DNA of 64,000 nucleotides from Notolepis coatsorum. Lineage: Eukaryota; Chordata; Actinopteri; Aulopiformes; Paralepididae. The position numbers were made by a program, and so were the translations under genes. The stretch is taken from contig OZ020589.1 of NCBI GenBank assembly GCA_963971535.1, positions 54,999,743-55,063,742 of the forward strand, read 5' to 3'. Positions 55,015 to 64,000 of this stretch are shown here, piece after piece; position 1 is the stretch's first letter, and the number at the start of each line of letters is the position of its first letter. The notes under the pieces are model-generated. The model did no database searches. It was not told the origin of the DNA and was given only the letters and a program-made list of their open reading frames with translations.

Positions 55015-55372
55015 TCTGTCCCTGTCCCCAGCCCGCCTCCGCGGGCCTCTGTCCCTGTTTCCCCTCTCTAGTCCTCCTAGTCCTCCCTGTCCAGTCCTTC
55101 TAGTCCTCCTAGTCCTCCCTGTCCCCAGCCCGCCTCCGCGGGCCTCTGTCCCTGTTTCCCCTCTCTAGTCCTCCTAGTCCTCCCTGTCCAGTCCTTCTAG
55201 TCCTCCTAGTCCTCCCTGTCCCCAGCCCGCCTCCGCGGGCCTCTGTCCCTGTTTTCCCCTCTCTAGTCCTCCTAGTCCTCCTTGTCCAGTCCTCCTAGTC
55301 CTCCCTGTCCAGTCCTTCTAGTCCTCCTAGTCCTCCCTGTCCAGTCCTCCTAGTCCTCCCTGTTCCTGCCCT
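55015..55372. repeat. LTR element 2 minisatellite B (left LTR)
   Basis: A ~105-bp higher-order unit (CCCAGCCCGCCTCCGCGGGC plus CTAGTCCTCCTAGTCCTCC blocks), about three copies. Also at 59170-59510 in the right LTR. Confidence 0.92.
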
Positions 55373-55602
55373 GTTCCCTTGCCCTGGCCCAGTCCTTTAG
55401 CCTTTCCCTTAGCCTTCCCCTTAGCCAGCTCGCCTCTTAAAGGCACTGTGCCCTTTCCCAAGTTCTTGTTTTCCTGTAAGTTGTGTTCTCCCTTAAAGGG
55501 ACAGTGCCGTTTTCTGTTGTTTTCAATAAATGCCCAGTTCTTGGCTTACTCTCATACCTGTCTTGTGTTGTGCGATTGGGGTCGGTTACAAACCATAACA
55601 GT

Positions 55603-55615
55603 ACGACCCGACCAG
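55603..55615 (+). other. Self-priming primer binding site of LTR element 2
   Basis: ACGACCCGACCAG, two bases after the left LTR, is the exact reverse complement of CTGGTCGGGTCGT (49738-49750), which lies ~4 nt from the predicted RNA 5' end. No tRNA 3' end that I know fits, as a tRNA site would start TGG. Confidence 0.8.
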
Positions 55616-57385
55616 TCGACGACCCCAGCCAGCACAGACGGTGTATGTTGAGTTTGCCTTTTTTTTGTTCCCTCTAGTTCCCCTGTTAGCCTTGTTAGTT
55701 CCCCTGTTGATTCCCCTGTTAGCTCCCCTGTTAGCCCCTGTTAGCTCCCCTGTTAGCCTGTTAGTCTCCCCTGTTAGCTCCCCTGTTAGCCTTTGTTAGC
55801 TCCCCTGTTAGCTTCCCTGTTAGCTCCCCTGTTAGCCTGTTAGTCTCCCCTGTTAGCTTCCCTGTTAGCCTCGTTAGCTCCCCTGCAGCTTGCCAGGCCT
55901 CTACTACCAGCATGGCCCCGGTCTGCTAGCTTAGCCCCGGCTGCTAGCACAGCCTCTATGTTAATGCAGCCCTTGCAGCTAGCATAGGCCCTGTAGCTAG
56001 CCATGCCCAGGCAGCTAACCCGGTCCCTCTGCATGGCCTCCACTTTTTGTGTAGTTTCCCCACTGCTAGGACTGCCCTTTCAGCTAGCAAGGTCAGTTTT
56101 CCCCACTGCTAGGACTGCCCCTTCAGCTAGCAAGGTCAGTTTTCCCCACTGCTAGGACTGCCCCTTCAGCTAGCAAGGTCAGTTTTCCCCACTGCTAGGA
56201 CTGCCCCTTCAGCTAGCAAGGTCAGTTTTTCCCCACTGCTAGGACTGCCCCTTCAGCTAGCAAGGTCAGTTTTCCCCACTGCTAGGACTGCCCCTTCAGC
56301 TAGCAAGGTCAGTTTTCTCCCACTGCTAGGACTGCCCTTTCAGCTAGCAAGGTCAGTTTCCCCATGCTAGGACTGCCCCTTCAGCTAGCAAGGCCAGTTT
56401 TTCCCCACTGCTAGGACTGCCCCTTCAGCTAGCAAGGTCAGTTTTCCCCACTGCTAGGACTGCCCCTTCAGCTAGCAAGGTCAGTTTTCTCCCACTGCTA
56501 GGACTGCCCTTTCAGCTAGCAAGGTCAGTTTCCCCACTGCTAGGACTGCCCCTTCAACTAGCAAGGTCAGTTCTCTCCCACTGCTAGGACTGCCCCTTCA
56601 GCTAGCAAGGTCAGTTTCCCCACTGCTAGGACTGCCCCTTCAGCTAGCACGGTCAGTTTTCTCCCACTGCTAGGACTGCCCCTTCAGCTAGCTAGGTCAG
56701 TTTCCCACAGCTAGGACTGTCCTTCCAGCTAGCTTGTTCTCTCATGCTGGTCCAGCCCTGTCTGCCAGCCTAGCTCCGGCAGCTAGCGCAGCCTCTATGT
56801 TAATGTAGCAGTACAGCTAGCATAGGCCCTGTAGCTATCAGTGCCCTGGCAGCTACCCTTTCCCTCTGCTAGCCCCTTCCCTGTTCCCCTCTCCAGTGCC
56901 CCTGTTCCAGCCCTGTCTGCTAGCCTAGCTCCGGCAGCTAGCGCAGCCTCTATGTTAATGTAGCAGTACAGCTAGCATAGGCCCTGTAGCTATCAGTGCC
57001 CTGGCAGCTACCCTTTCCCTCTGCTAGCCCCTTCCCTGTTCCCCTCTCCAGTGCCCCTGTTCCAGCCCTGTCTGCTAGCCTAGCTCCGGCAGCTAGCGCA
57101 GCCTCTATGTTAATGTAGCAGTACAGCTAGCATAGGCCCTGTAGCTATCAGTGCCCTGGCTGTTACCCCTCAGCTCCTCTAGTTACCCCTCAGCTCCTCT
57201 GGTTACCCCTCAGCTCCTTTAGTTACCCCTCAGCTCCTCTAGTTACCTCTCAGCTCCTCTGGTTACCCCTCAGCTCCTCTAGTTACCCTTCAGCTACCCT
57301 AGTTACCCCTCAGCTACCCTAGTTACCCCTCAGCTACCCTAGTTAACCTTCAGCTACCCTGTCCCTTTGCTAGCCCCACTTTTGT
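55616..57385. repeat. LTR element 2 interior: tandem repeats
   Basis: In order: a GTTAGCTCCCCT-type ~12-bp array (55676-55880); TTTTCCCCACTGCTAGGACT plus GCCCCTTCAGCTAGCAAGGT, period 43 bp, about 15 copies (56040-56715); about two and a half copies of a ~165-bp unit with CTAGCCTAGCTCCGGCAGC (56755-57160); and a ~20-bp GTTACCCCTCAGCTCCTCTA array (57160-57360). GACCCCAGCCAGCAC at 55620 sits where a related autonomous element would begin gag, but no start or ORF remains. Confidence 0.9.
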
Positions 57386-57957
57386 TCAAGTTTCAAGTTT
57401 CAAGTTTCTTTAATAGTTGTCATACAGAAGTACAGAATATTTTTGTACAAAATGCTTCTTACTGTTGCGCTCCAGAGACTGTGCAAGACAAGATAAGTAT
57501 GAAATAAAAACATAGTAAAATTAGAAGTAAAAAAGAGGTCACAGTGTTCAGTTTAGACATATGTACAATGTTCGATGCAGAATAGACGTAGTTACCATAC
57601 AATATACAATACTGTGCAGTGTACTAATATACAATACTATATAGTGCAAGGCAGAAATGGAGAAATGGGACGAGGTGCAATTTAGGTACAATTCACAGTA
57701 GGTGTACGAGTTGTAGTGCAAATCCTTTATCAATAAATATAAAGTGTAAGTGTGTTTGTGTGATCTAAAGTGTGGAGAGTGGGTGCTGCAGTGTGTTGTT
57801 TGTTTGAGTGAGTGTGTGCGTGTGGGTGTGTGTGCTGTGTGCATTTGATGGTTGTTGCATAGTGATTATTGTTCGTTTAGCGATTATTGTTCGTTTAGCA
57901 GCCTGATGGCCTGGGGATAGAAGCTTCTTCTGAGTCTTTCTGTGCTCGCCTTAAGAC
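57386..57957 (-). mobile_element. Rex1/CR1-group LINE 3' fragment in LTR element 2
   Basis: Same family as 1146-3575. It carries the 3' UTR and the last ~30 codons of ORF2 and is truncated at GCCTTAAGAC. The word CGATTATTGTTCGTTTAG is locally duplicated at about 57869-57897. Confidence 0.88.
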
Positions 57958-58080
57958 AGGTTTGTTGTAGCTTCCCCTGCTAGCATGGCCCAGTACTTTT
58001 TGTTTGTTGCCTTGTTTTGTCCCCTGCCACTCTGTCTGTATTTTTGGGTCGCCCGGTGGCTCCCGTGGAGGGGGGAGTAC
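57958..58080 (+). other. LTR element 2 interior 3' end and polypurine tract
   Basis: The last internal ~120 bp ends with GGAGGGGGGAG (58067-58077) and TAC just before the LTR. No ORF is retained. Confidence 0.7.
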
Positions 58081-59738
58081 TGTGAGGTTCGCCTCTTCCC
58101 TGGACCTTTATTTCCCTGTCTCCTCACCTCTCCAGCCCCCACCCTCGCGTTCTTTTACCCTCGTCTGCTCTTCAGCAGCCCACACCCTTGGACTACCTGT
58201 CATTCTGTGTTTGATTGGTCCGTGCCGAACACACACTTCTAGTTCGAGTATCAATTACCATCACGCACCTGATGTGTATTCTAATTAGCGCCCCTGTGGG
58301 CTTTAAATACCTCGCTCTTCCCCTCAGTCCTGGTCGGGTCGTTCCGTATCATATCTCAATCTGTAAGCTCCTACGAGAGTTTCCCTATCTGTCTGAATGC
58401 TGTTCCATCTCCGGCGTTAGATGAGGTGCAAGCCTTCACCACCTGTCGCCGTTTGCCTGGAGTGGGACACAGTACTGCGCTCTCTAATACTCTACGGGAG
58501 GTATTCCAGTGTTCCACTCCAGACTCCGCGCCAGACGCGCTCTTCACTCCAGACTCCGCGCTAGACGCGCTCTTCACTCCAGACGCGCATCCAGACGCGC
58601 ATCCAGACGCACTCCAGACCTCCGCGCCAGATGCGCTCTCCATACTGGCGCGTACTCCAAGCAGACGCGCACCACTCAGACCTCCGCGCCAGATGCGCTC
58701 TCCGTACCGGCGCGTACTCCAAGCAGACGCGCACCACTCAGACCTCCGTGCCAGATGCGCTCTTCGTACCGGCGCGTACTCCAAGCAGACGCGCACCACT
58801 CAGACCTCCGCGCCAGATGCGCTCTCCGTACCGGCGCGTTCTCCAAGCAGACGCACACTCCGAACCGGCGCGTTCTCCAAGCAGACGCACACCCCGAACC
58901 GGCGCGTTCTCCAAGCAGACGCACACTCCGAACCGGCGCGTTCTCCAAGCAGACGCACACCCCGAACCGGCGCGTTCTCCAAGCAGACGCACACTCCGAA
59001 CCGGCGCGTTCTCCAAGCAGACACGCACCACTCAGACCCCGCGCCAGATGCGCTCTCCGAGCCGGCGCGCTCTCCTCCAGACGTCTAGCCTGCGCGCTCC
59101 TACTCCATCCCTGTAAGCAGCTCTGACCCTCGCCCTGTTCCAAGGCCCGAACCCTGTTTTCTCTGTCCCTGTCCCCAGCCCGCCTCCGCGGGCCTCTGTC
59201 CCTGTTTCCCCTCTCTAGTCCTCCTAGTCCTCCCTGTCCAGTCCTTCTAGTCCTCCTAGTCCTCCCTGTCCCCAGCCCGCCTCCGCGGGCCTCTGTCCCT
59301 GTTTCCCCTCTCTAGTCCTCCTAGTCCTCCCTGTCCAGTCCTTCTAGTCCTCCTAGTCCTCCCTGTCCCCAGCCCGCCTCCGCGGGCCTCTGTCCCTGTT
59401 TTCCCCTCTCTAGTCCTCCTAGTCCAGTCCTCCTAGTCCTCCCTGTCCAGTCCTTCTAGTCCTCCTAGTCCTCCCTGTCCAGTCCTCCTAGTCCTCCCTG
59501 TTCCTGCCCTGTTCCCTTGCCCTGGCCCAGTCCTTTAGCCTTTCCCTTAGCCTTCCCCTTAGCCAGCTCGCCTCTTAAAGGCACTGTGCCCTTTCCCAAG
59601 TTCTTGTTTTCCTGTAAGTTGTGTTCTCCCTTAAAGGGACAGTGCCGTTTTCTGTTGTTTTCAATAAATGCCCAGTTCTTGGCTTACTCTCATACCTGTC
59701 TTGTGTTGTGCGATTGGGGTCGGTTACAAACCATAACA
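58081..59738 (+). repeat. LTR element 2, right LTR
   Basis: 1658 bp from TGTGAGGTTCGCCTCTTCC to GGTTACAAACCATAACA. It contains TATA (58302-58309), the self-primer sequence (58330-58342), minisatellites A and B, and AATAAA (59663-59668). It differs from the left LTR mainly in repeat copy number and a few substitutions. Followed by CATTG (59739-59743). Confidence 0.92.
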
Positions 59739-59743
59739 CATTG

Positions 59744-59937
59744 TTTGTCAGCTGTTCGAGTAGATCAAGCTTCTGGAGTTGATGTTGAATAGATGTTAAA
59801 GACTCACGGATGTTGCTGGTTGGGTCATCCGCATCACTCAAGCCCAGCTCACTTCGGGTGCGTTTGGTATCGGGTTTGGTGCCCGCCATAGCGTTTTCTT
59901 TATAAAACGCGTCAATATAGGCTTCCAGTCCCTCCAC
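59744..59937 (-). pseudogene. L1 ORF1, N-terminal part
   Basis: Reads MEGLEAYIDAFYKEN, then MAGTKPDTKRTRSELGLSD and LTSIQHQLQKLDLLEQL. MAGTKP at 59889 is a likely alternative start. It continues in frame with 49483 once LTR element 2 and one CATTG are discounted. It is the disordered N-terminus and start of the coiled coil. Confidence 0.85.
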
Positions 59938-60064
59938 CGTCTCGTTAACAGGTGAATCCAGGTTGGAAAAAGTTAAGTTTATCTCTGATCAAAGCATATA
60001 TAATGGCATTTTAAAGGGAAGTTTTGGCACGGAGTGCAGCTCAGCACTTCAATCAGCAGCCATC
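59938..60064 (-). promoter_or_regulatory. L1 5' UTR remnant
   Basis: Short 5' UTR. On the minus strand it begins with AAGATGGCTGC (plus 60055-60065), similar to the YY1-type start motif of mammalian L1s. Regulatory role is inferred. Confidence 0.5.
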
Positions 60065-60093
60065 TTGTCTGTTACGGTGGCTCTCGTGCTGGT
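60065..60093. other. 29-bp DIRS-derived filler at the L1 5' junction
   Basis: TTGTCTGTTACGGTGGCTCT plus CGTGCTGGT is identical to 8833-8861 in the DIRS recombinase region. It lies between the natural-looking L1 start and the target duplication. Confidence 0.8.
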
Positions 60094-60096
60094 CTC

Positions 60097-60112
60097 AGGT
60101 TAGGTTAGGTTT
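60097..60112. repeat. L1 target-site duplication, right
   Basis: AGGTTAGGTTAGGTTT, identical to 33330-33345. Confidence 0.88.
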
Positions 60113-60244
60113 ACTTTATTTGATCAAGGGGGGACAGCGTACATTAATAAAACATTTTACAAATGTAAATGCACCCAATTTGAGCCAAAAGGCTCATTTC
60201 CATTGGCAGTCCCCCTGCCAGAAGGTACAGGCTCAAATCCTGTG
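60097..60244 (-). mobile_element. LINE-like 3' end fragment
   Basis: On the minus strand this reads toward AATAAAGTAAACC with an AACCT-repeat tail, as at the end of a non-LTR element. The L1 target lies in this tail. Family not identified. Confidence 0.5.
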
Positions 60245-60346
60245 TGAAAAAGGGTTAGCAATGCGGATGCGGAGCTAATGATGGAGCATCGCCGTCGGTT
60301 GTGTGATAGTAAAGGGTTAACCTCCTGCCGTGTGGCAGTGAAAGGG
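60245..60346. mobile_element. piggyBac-like MITE, copy 2, right part
   Basis: Continues the MITE begun at 33277: GCGGAGCTAATGATGGAGC, CATCGCCGTCGGTTGTGTG and the right end GTGTGGCAGTGAAAGGG before TTAA (60347-60350). Confidence 0.75.
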
Positions 60347-60350
60347 TTAA

Positions 60351-60780
60351 GGGAATTCGGAGAGGTCTTATAAACCTCAAACTGGTCTTAAATGTAAATA
60401 AAACTAAATTCACGATTCGAGATACAAAGAAAACATGGACCTCGATGATTTACATATTCCAACTGCAAATATTGAAAGGGTCACGGAATACAGAATATCT
60501 GGGAATCTGGCTTAACGACAAATTCACATTTAACCCTTTCACTGCCACACGACAGAAGGTTAACCCTTTACTATCACACTAATGATGGAGCATCGCCGTC
60601 GGCTGTGTGCTAGTAAAGGGCTAACCTTCTGTATTGTCGCAGTGAAAGGGTTAACCGGCTGTCGTGTGGCAGTGAAAGGGTTAAGTACCACATCTGTAAC
60701 CTTACTAGCAAAATCTGGACCATGGGGATGTGATTTACAGACACGCTGTTGTCACCACACTGCCCTTATTTAGACCCACT
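60351..60780 (+). pseudogene. LINE reverse transcriptase fragment split by a MITE
   Basis: 60351-60530 encodes LVLNVNKTKFTI and a decayed EYRYLGIWL-like block ending FTF. 60685-60780 continues with HICNLTSKIW and DVIYRHAVVTTL, in frame once the MITE and one TTAA are discounted. This matches the region after the RT active site in a jockey-group LINE. It then passes into the 51-bp minisatellite. Confidence 0.72.
60534..60680. mobile_element. piggyBac-like MITE, copy 3
   Basis: 147 bp, CCCTTTCACTGCCACACGAC at the left and its reverse complement GTCGTGTGGCAGTGAAAGGG at the right, flanked by TTAA (60530-60533, 60681-60684). The interior includes further inverted AACCTTCTGT/ACAGAAGGTT words. The best-preserved copy in the window. 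Confidence 0.88.
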
Positions 60781-63700
60781 CTGCCCTGAGGCTTATTACT
60801 GGTGATTAACTACAACACTCAGCTCTTAGACCCACTCTGAGGCTTATTACTGGTGATTAACTACAACACTCAGCTCTTAGACTCACTCTGAGGCGTATTA
60901 CTGGTGATTATCTACAACACTCAGCTCTTAGACCCACTCTGAGGCTTATCACTGGTGATTATCTACAACACTCAGCTCTTAGACCCACTCTGAGGCTTAT
61001 CACTGGTGATTATCTACAACACTCAGCTCTTAGACCCACTCTGAGGCTTATTACTGGTGATTATCTACAACACTCAGCTCTTAGACCCACTCTGAGGCTT
61101 ATTACTGGTGATTATCTACAACACTCAGCTCTTAGACCCACTCTGAGGCTTATTACTGGTGATTATCTACAACACTCAGCTCTTGGACCCACTCTGAGGC
61201 GTATTACTGGTGATTATCTACAACACTCAGCTCTTAGACCCACTCTGAGGCTTATTACTGGTGATTATCTACAACACTCAGCTCTTAGACCCACTCTGAG
61301 GCTTATTACTGGTGATTATCTACAACACTCAGCTCTTAGACTCTGAGGCTTATTACTGGTGATTATCTACAACACTCAGCTCTTAGACTCTGAGGCTTAT
61401 TACTGGTGATTATCTACAACACTCAGCTCTTAGACTCTGAGGCTTATCACTGGTGATTATCTACAACACTCAGCTCTTAGACCCACTCTGAGGGTAATTA
61501 CTGGTGATTAACTACAACACTCAGCTCTTAGACCCACTCTGAGGCTTATCACTGGTGATTATCTACAACACTCAGCTCTTAGACTCTGAGGCTTATTACT
61601 GGTGATTATCTACAACACTCAGCTCTTAGACCCACTCTGAGGCTTATTACTGGTGATTATCTACAACACTCAGCTCTTAGACCCACTCTGAGGCTTATTA
61701 CTGGTGATTATCTACAACACTCAGCTCTTAGACTCTGAGGCTTATTACTGGTGATTATCTACAACACTCAGCTCTTAGACTCTGAGGCTTATTACTGGTG
61801 ATTATCTACAACACTCAGCTCTTAGACCCACTCTGAGGCTTATTACTGGTGATTAACTACAACACTCAGCTCTTAGACCCACTCTGAGGCTTATTACTGG
61901 TGATTATCTACAACACTCAGCTCTTAGACCCACTCTGAGGCTTATTACTGGTGATTATCTACAACACTCAGCTCTTAGACCCACTCTGAGGCTTATTACT
62001 GGTGATTATCTACAACACTCAGCTCTTAGACCCACTCTGAGGCTTATTACTGGTGATTATCTACAACACTCAGCTCTTAGACCCACTCTGAGGCTTATTA
62101 CTGGTGATTATCTACAACACTCAGCTCTTAGACTCTGAGGCTTATTACTGGTGATTATCTACAACACTCAGCTCTTAGACTCTGAGGCTTATTACTGGTG
62201 ATTATCTACAACACTCAGCTCTTAGACCCACTCTGAGGCTTATCACTGGTGATTATCTACAACACTCAGCTCTTAGACCCACTCTGAGGCTTATTACTGG
62301 TGATTATCTACAACACTCAGCTCTTAGACTCACTCTGAGGCTTATCACTGGTGATTATCTACAACACTCAGCTCTTAGACCCACTCTGAGGCTTATTACT
62401 GGTGATTATCTACAACACTCAGCTCTTAGACCCACTCTGAGGCTTATTACTGGTGATTATCTACAACACTCAGCTCTTTGACCCACTCTGAGGCTTATTA
62501 CTGGTGATTATCTACAACACTCAGCTCTTAGACCCAATCTGAGGCTTATTACTGGTGATTATCTACAACACTCAGCTCTTAGACCCACTCTGAGGCTTAT
62601 CACTGGTGATTATCTACAACACTCAGCTCTTAGACCCACTCTGAGGCTTATTACTGGTGATTATCTACAACACTCAGCTCTTAGACCCAATCTGAGGCTT
62701 ATTACTGGTGATTATCTACAACACTCAGCTCTTAGACTCTGAGGCTTATTACTGGTGATTATCTACAACACTCAGCTCTTAGACCCAATCTGAGGCTTAT
62801 TACTGGTGATTATCTACAACACTCAGCTCTTAGACCCACTCTGAGGCTTATCACTGGTGATTATCTACAACACTCAGCTGTTAGACCCTGAGGCTTATTA
62901 CTGGTGATTATCTACAACACTCAGCTCTTAGACCCACTCTGAGGCGTATTACTGGTGATTATCTGCAACACTCAGCTCTTAGACTCTGAGGCTTATTACT
63001 GGTGATTATCTACAACACTCAGCTCTTAGACCCACTCTGAGGCTTATCACTGGTGATTATCTACAACACTCAGCTCTTAGACCAACTCTGAGGCTTATCA
63101 CTGGTGATTATCTACAACACTCAGCTCTTAGACTCTGAGGCTTATTACTGGTGATTATCTACAACACTCAGCTCTTAGACCCACTCTGAGGCTTATCACT
63201 GGTGATTATCTACAACACTCAGCTCTTAGACCCACTCTGAGGCTTATCACTGGTGATTATCTACAACACTCAGCTCTTAGACCCACTCTGAGGCTTATTA
63301 CTGGTGATTAACTACAACACTCAGCTCTTAGACCCACTCTGAGGCTTATCACTGGTGATTATCTACAACACTCAGCTCTTAGACCCACTCTGAGGCTTAT
63401 CACTGGTGATTATCTACAACACTCAGCTCTTAGACCCACTCTGAGGGTAATTACTGGTGATTATCTACAACACTCAGCTCTTAGACCCACTCTGAGGCTT
63501 ATCACTGGTGATTATCTACAACACTCAGCTCTTAGACCCACTCTGAGGCTTATCACTGGTGATTATCTACAACACTCAGCTCTTAGACCCACTCTGAGGG
63601 TAATTACTGGTGATTATCTACAACACTCAGCTCTTAGACCCACTCTGATGCTTATTACTGGTGATTATCTACAACACTCAGCTCTTAGACCCACTCTGAG

Positions 63701-64000
63701 GCTTATTACTGGTGATTATCTACAACACTCAGCTCTTAGACCCACTCTGAGGCTTATTACTGGTGATTATCTACAACACTCAGCTGTTAGACTCTGAGGC
63801 TTATCACTGGTGATTATCTACAACACTCAGCTCTTAGACCCACTCTGAGGCTTATTACTGGTGATTATCTACAACACTCAGCTCTTAGACTCTGAGGCTT
63901 ATTACTGGTGATTAACTACAACACTCAGCTCTTAGACCCACTCTGAGGCTTATTACTGGTGATTATCTACAACACTCAGCTCTTAGACCCACTCTGAGGC
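60781..64000. repeat. 51/47-bp minisatellite derived from LINE coding sequence
   Basis: More than 60 copies to the window end of AGACCCACTCTGAGGCTTAT, TACTGGTGATTATCTACAAC and ACTCAGCTCTT. A 47-bp variant lacks four bases (AGACTCTGAGG). One frame reads LRLITGDYLQHSALRP, the RLITGD motif that follows the region encoded at 60740-60780 in related LINEs, so the array grew from the LINE. Confidence 0.93.

Larger units (their letters stand above)
49489..55600 (+). repeat. LTR element 2, left LTR (split)
   Basis: Parts 49489-49926 and 54372-55600 (about 1667 bp together) match the right LTR 58081-59738. A TATA-like TTTAAATA (49710-49717) and an initiator-like TCAGTCC (about 49732-49738) set the RNA start. 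AATAAA at 55525-55530 ends R. Two minisatellites lie inside R, making it unusually long (about 1.3 kb). Confidence 0.9.
49489..59738 (+). mobile_element. LTR element 2: non-autonomous, self-primed LTR retrotransposon
   Basis: TG...CA ends, ~1.66-kb LTRs, a 5-bp duplication, a polypurine tract and an interior of ~2.5 kb made almost entirely of tandem repeats and one LINE copy; no gag or pol is recognisable. The primer site (55603-55615) is complementary to the predicted 5' end of the element's own RNA instead of a tRNA, as in the Tf1/sushi group of Ty3-like elements. The left LTR is split by LTR element 3. It must have moved with proteins from an autonomous relative. Confidence 0.88.

Noticed and set aside
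60781-64000. CRISPR-like or satellite centromere array
   Set aside because: Units are head-to-tail without spacers and trace to LINE codons; 3 kb is too little to call a centromeric satellite.

Overview
The window is genomic DNA of a ray-finned (teleost) fish. This rests on the mix of mobile elements: a DIRS1-type tyrosine-recombinase retroelement, CR1/L2/Rex1-group LINEs, teleost L1, Tf1/sushi-like and Gmr1-like LTR elements, tRNA-derived SINEs, piggyBac-like and Mutator-like MITEs, and many minisatellites. One ordinary host exon is convincing: 33064-33203 (+), which encodes part of the thrombospondin C-terminal lectin-like domain (thbs3/thbs4/comp group). Almost everything else is transposon or tandem repeat, so the window is probably two huge, transposon-filled introns. 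The species cannot be named from this.

Layout: 230-734 minisatellite; 734-9464 DIRS element interrupted by two Rex1-like LINE copies; 9615-10105 minisatellite; 10106-15090 low-complexity DNA with LINE tails and a SWIM/YqaJ pseudogene; 15093-19388 LINE mosaic with a 5'-truncated L1 lying between two ~990-bp direct repeats; 20165-21440 exon-like pieces of an unrecognised gene; 21786-23220 L2; 24750-24999 DIRS terminal piece; 25003-26390 minisatellite; 26677-29470 two SINEs, one split by a Mutator-like MITE that is itself split by a LINE; 29580-33035 MITE, L2 fragment and three minisatellites; 33064-33203 thrombospondin exon; 33277-60346 a deep nest; 60351-64000 a LINE RT fragment that dissolves into a 51-bp minisatellite.

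The nest at 33277-60346 can be peeled apart by target-site duplications. A small piggyBac-like MITE (TTAA flanks) holds an antisense LINE tail and then a full-length minus-strand L1 (33346-60096, 16-bp TSD, about 5.7 kb once insertions are removed). The L1 ORF2 is split by LTR element 1 (35231-46030, TSD GATTG). The L1 ORF1 is split by LTR element 2 (49489-59738, TSD CATTG). The left LTR of element 2 is split by LTR element 3 (49927-54366, TSD CCACT), and its interior carries a LINE copy.

The most striking object is LTR element 1. It has two 1591-bp LTRs differing at about four positions by eye, a tRNA-Asn-type primer binding site, a polypurine tract and no recognisable gag or pol. Its interior holds an intact 627-codon intronless ORF (38371-40254) with 14 canonical C2H2 zinc fingers and one degenerate finger, set among three tandem arrays. 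It looks like a young non-autonomous LTR retrotransposon that carries, and could spread, a poly-zinc-finger protein. LTR element 2 is also non-autonomous and has a 13-nt internal site exactly complementary to its predicted RNA 5' end, the signature of Tf1/sushi self-priming. LTR element 3 is a Gmr1-like (SCAN-related) element with a tRNA-Pro primer site and a large internal deletion.
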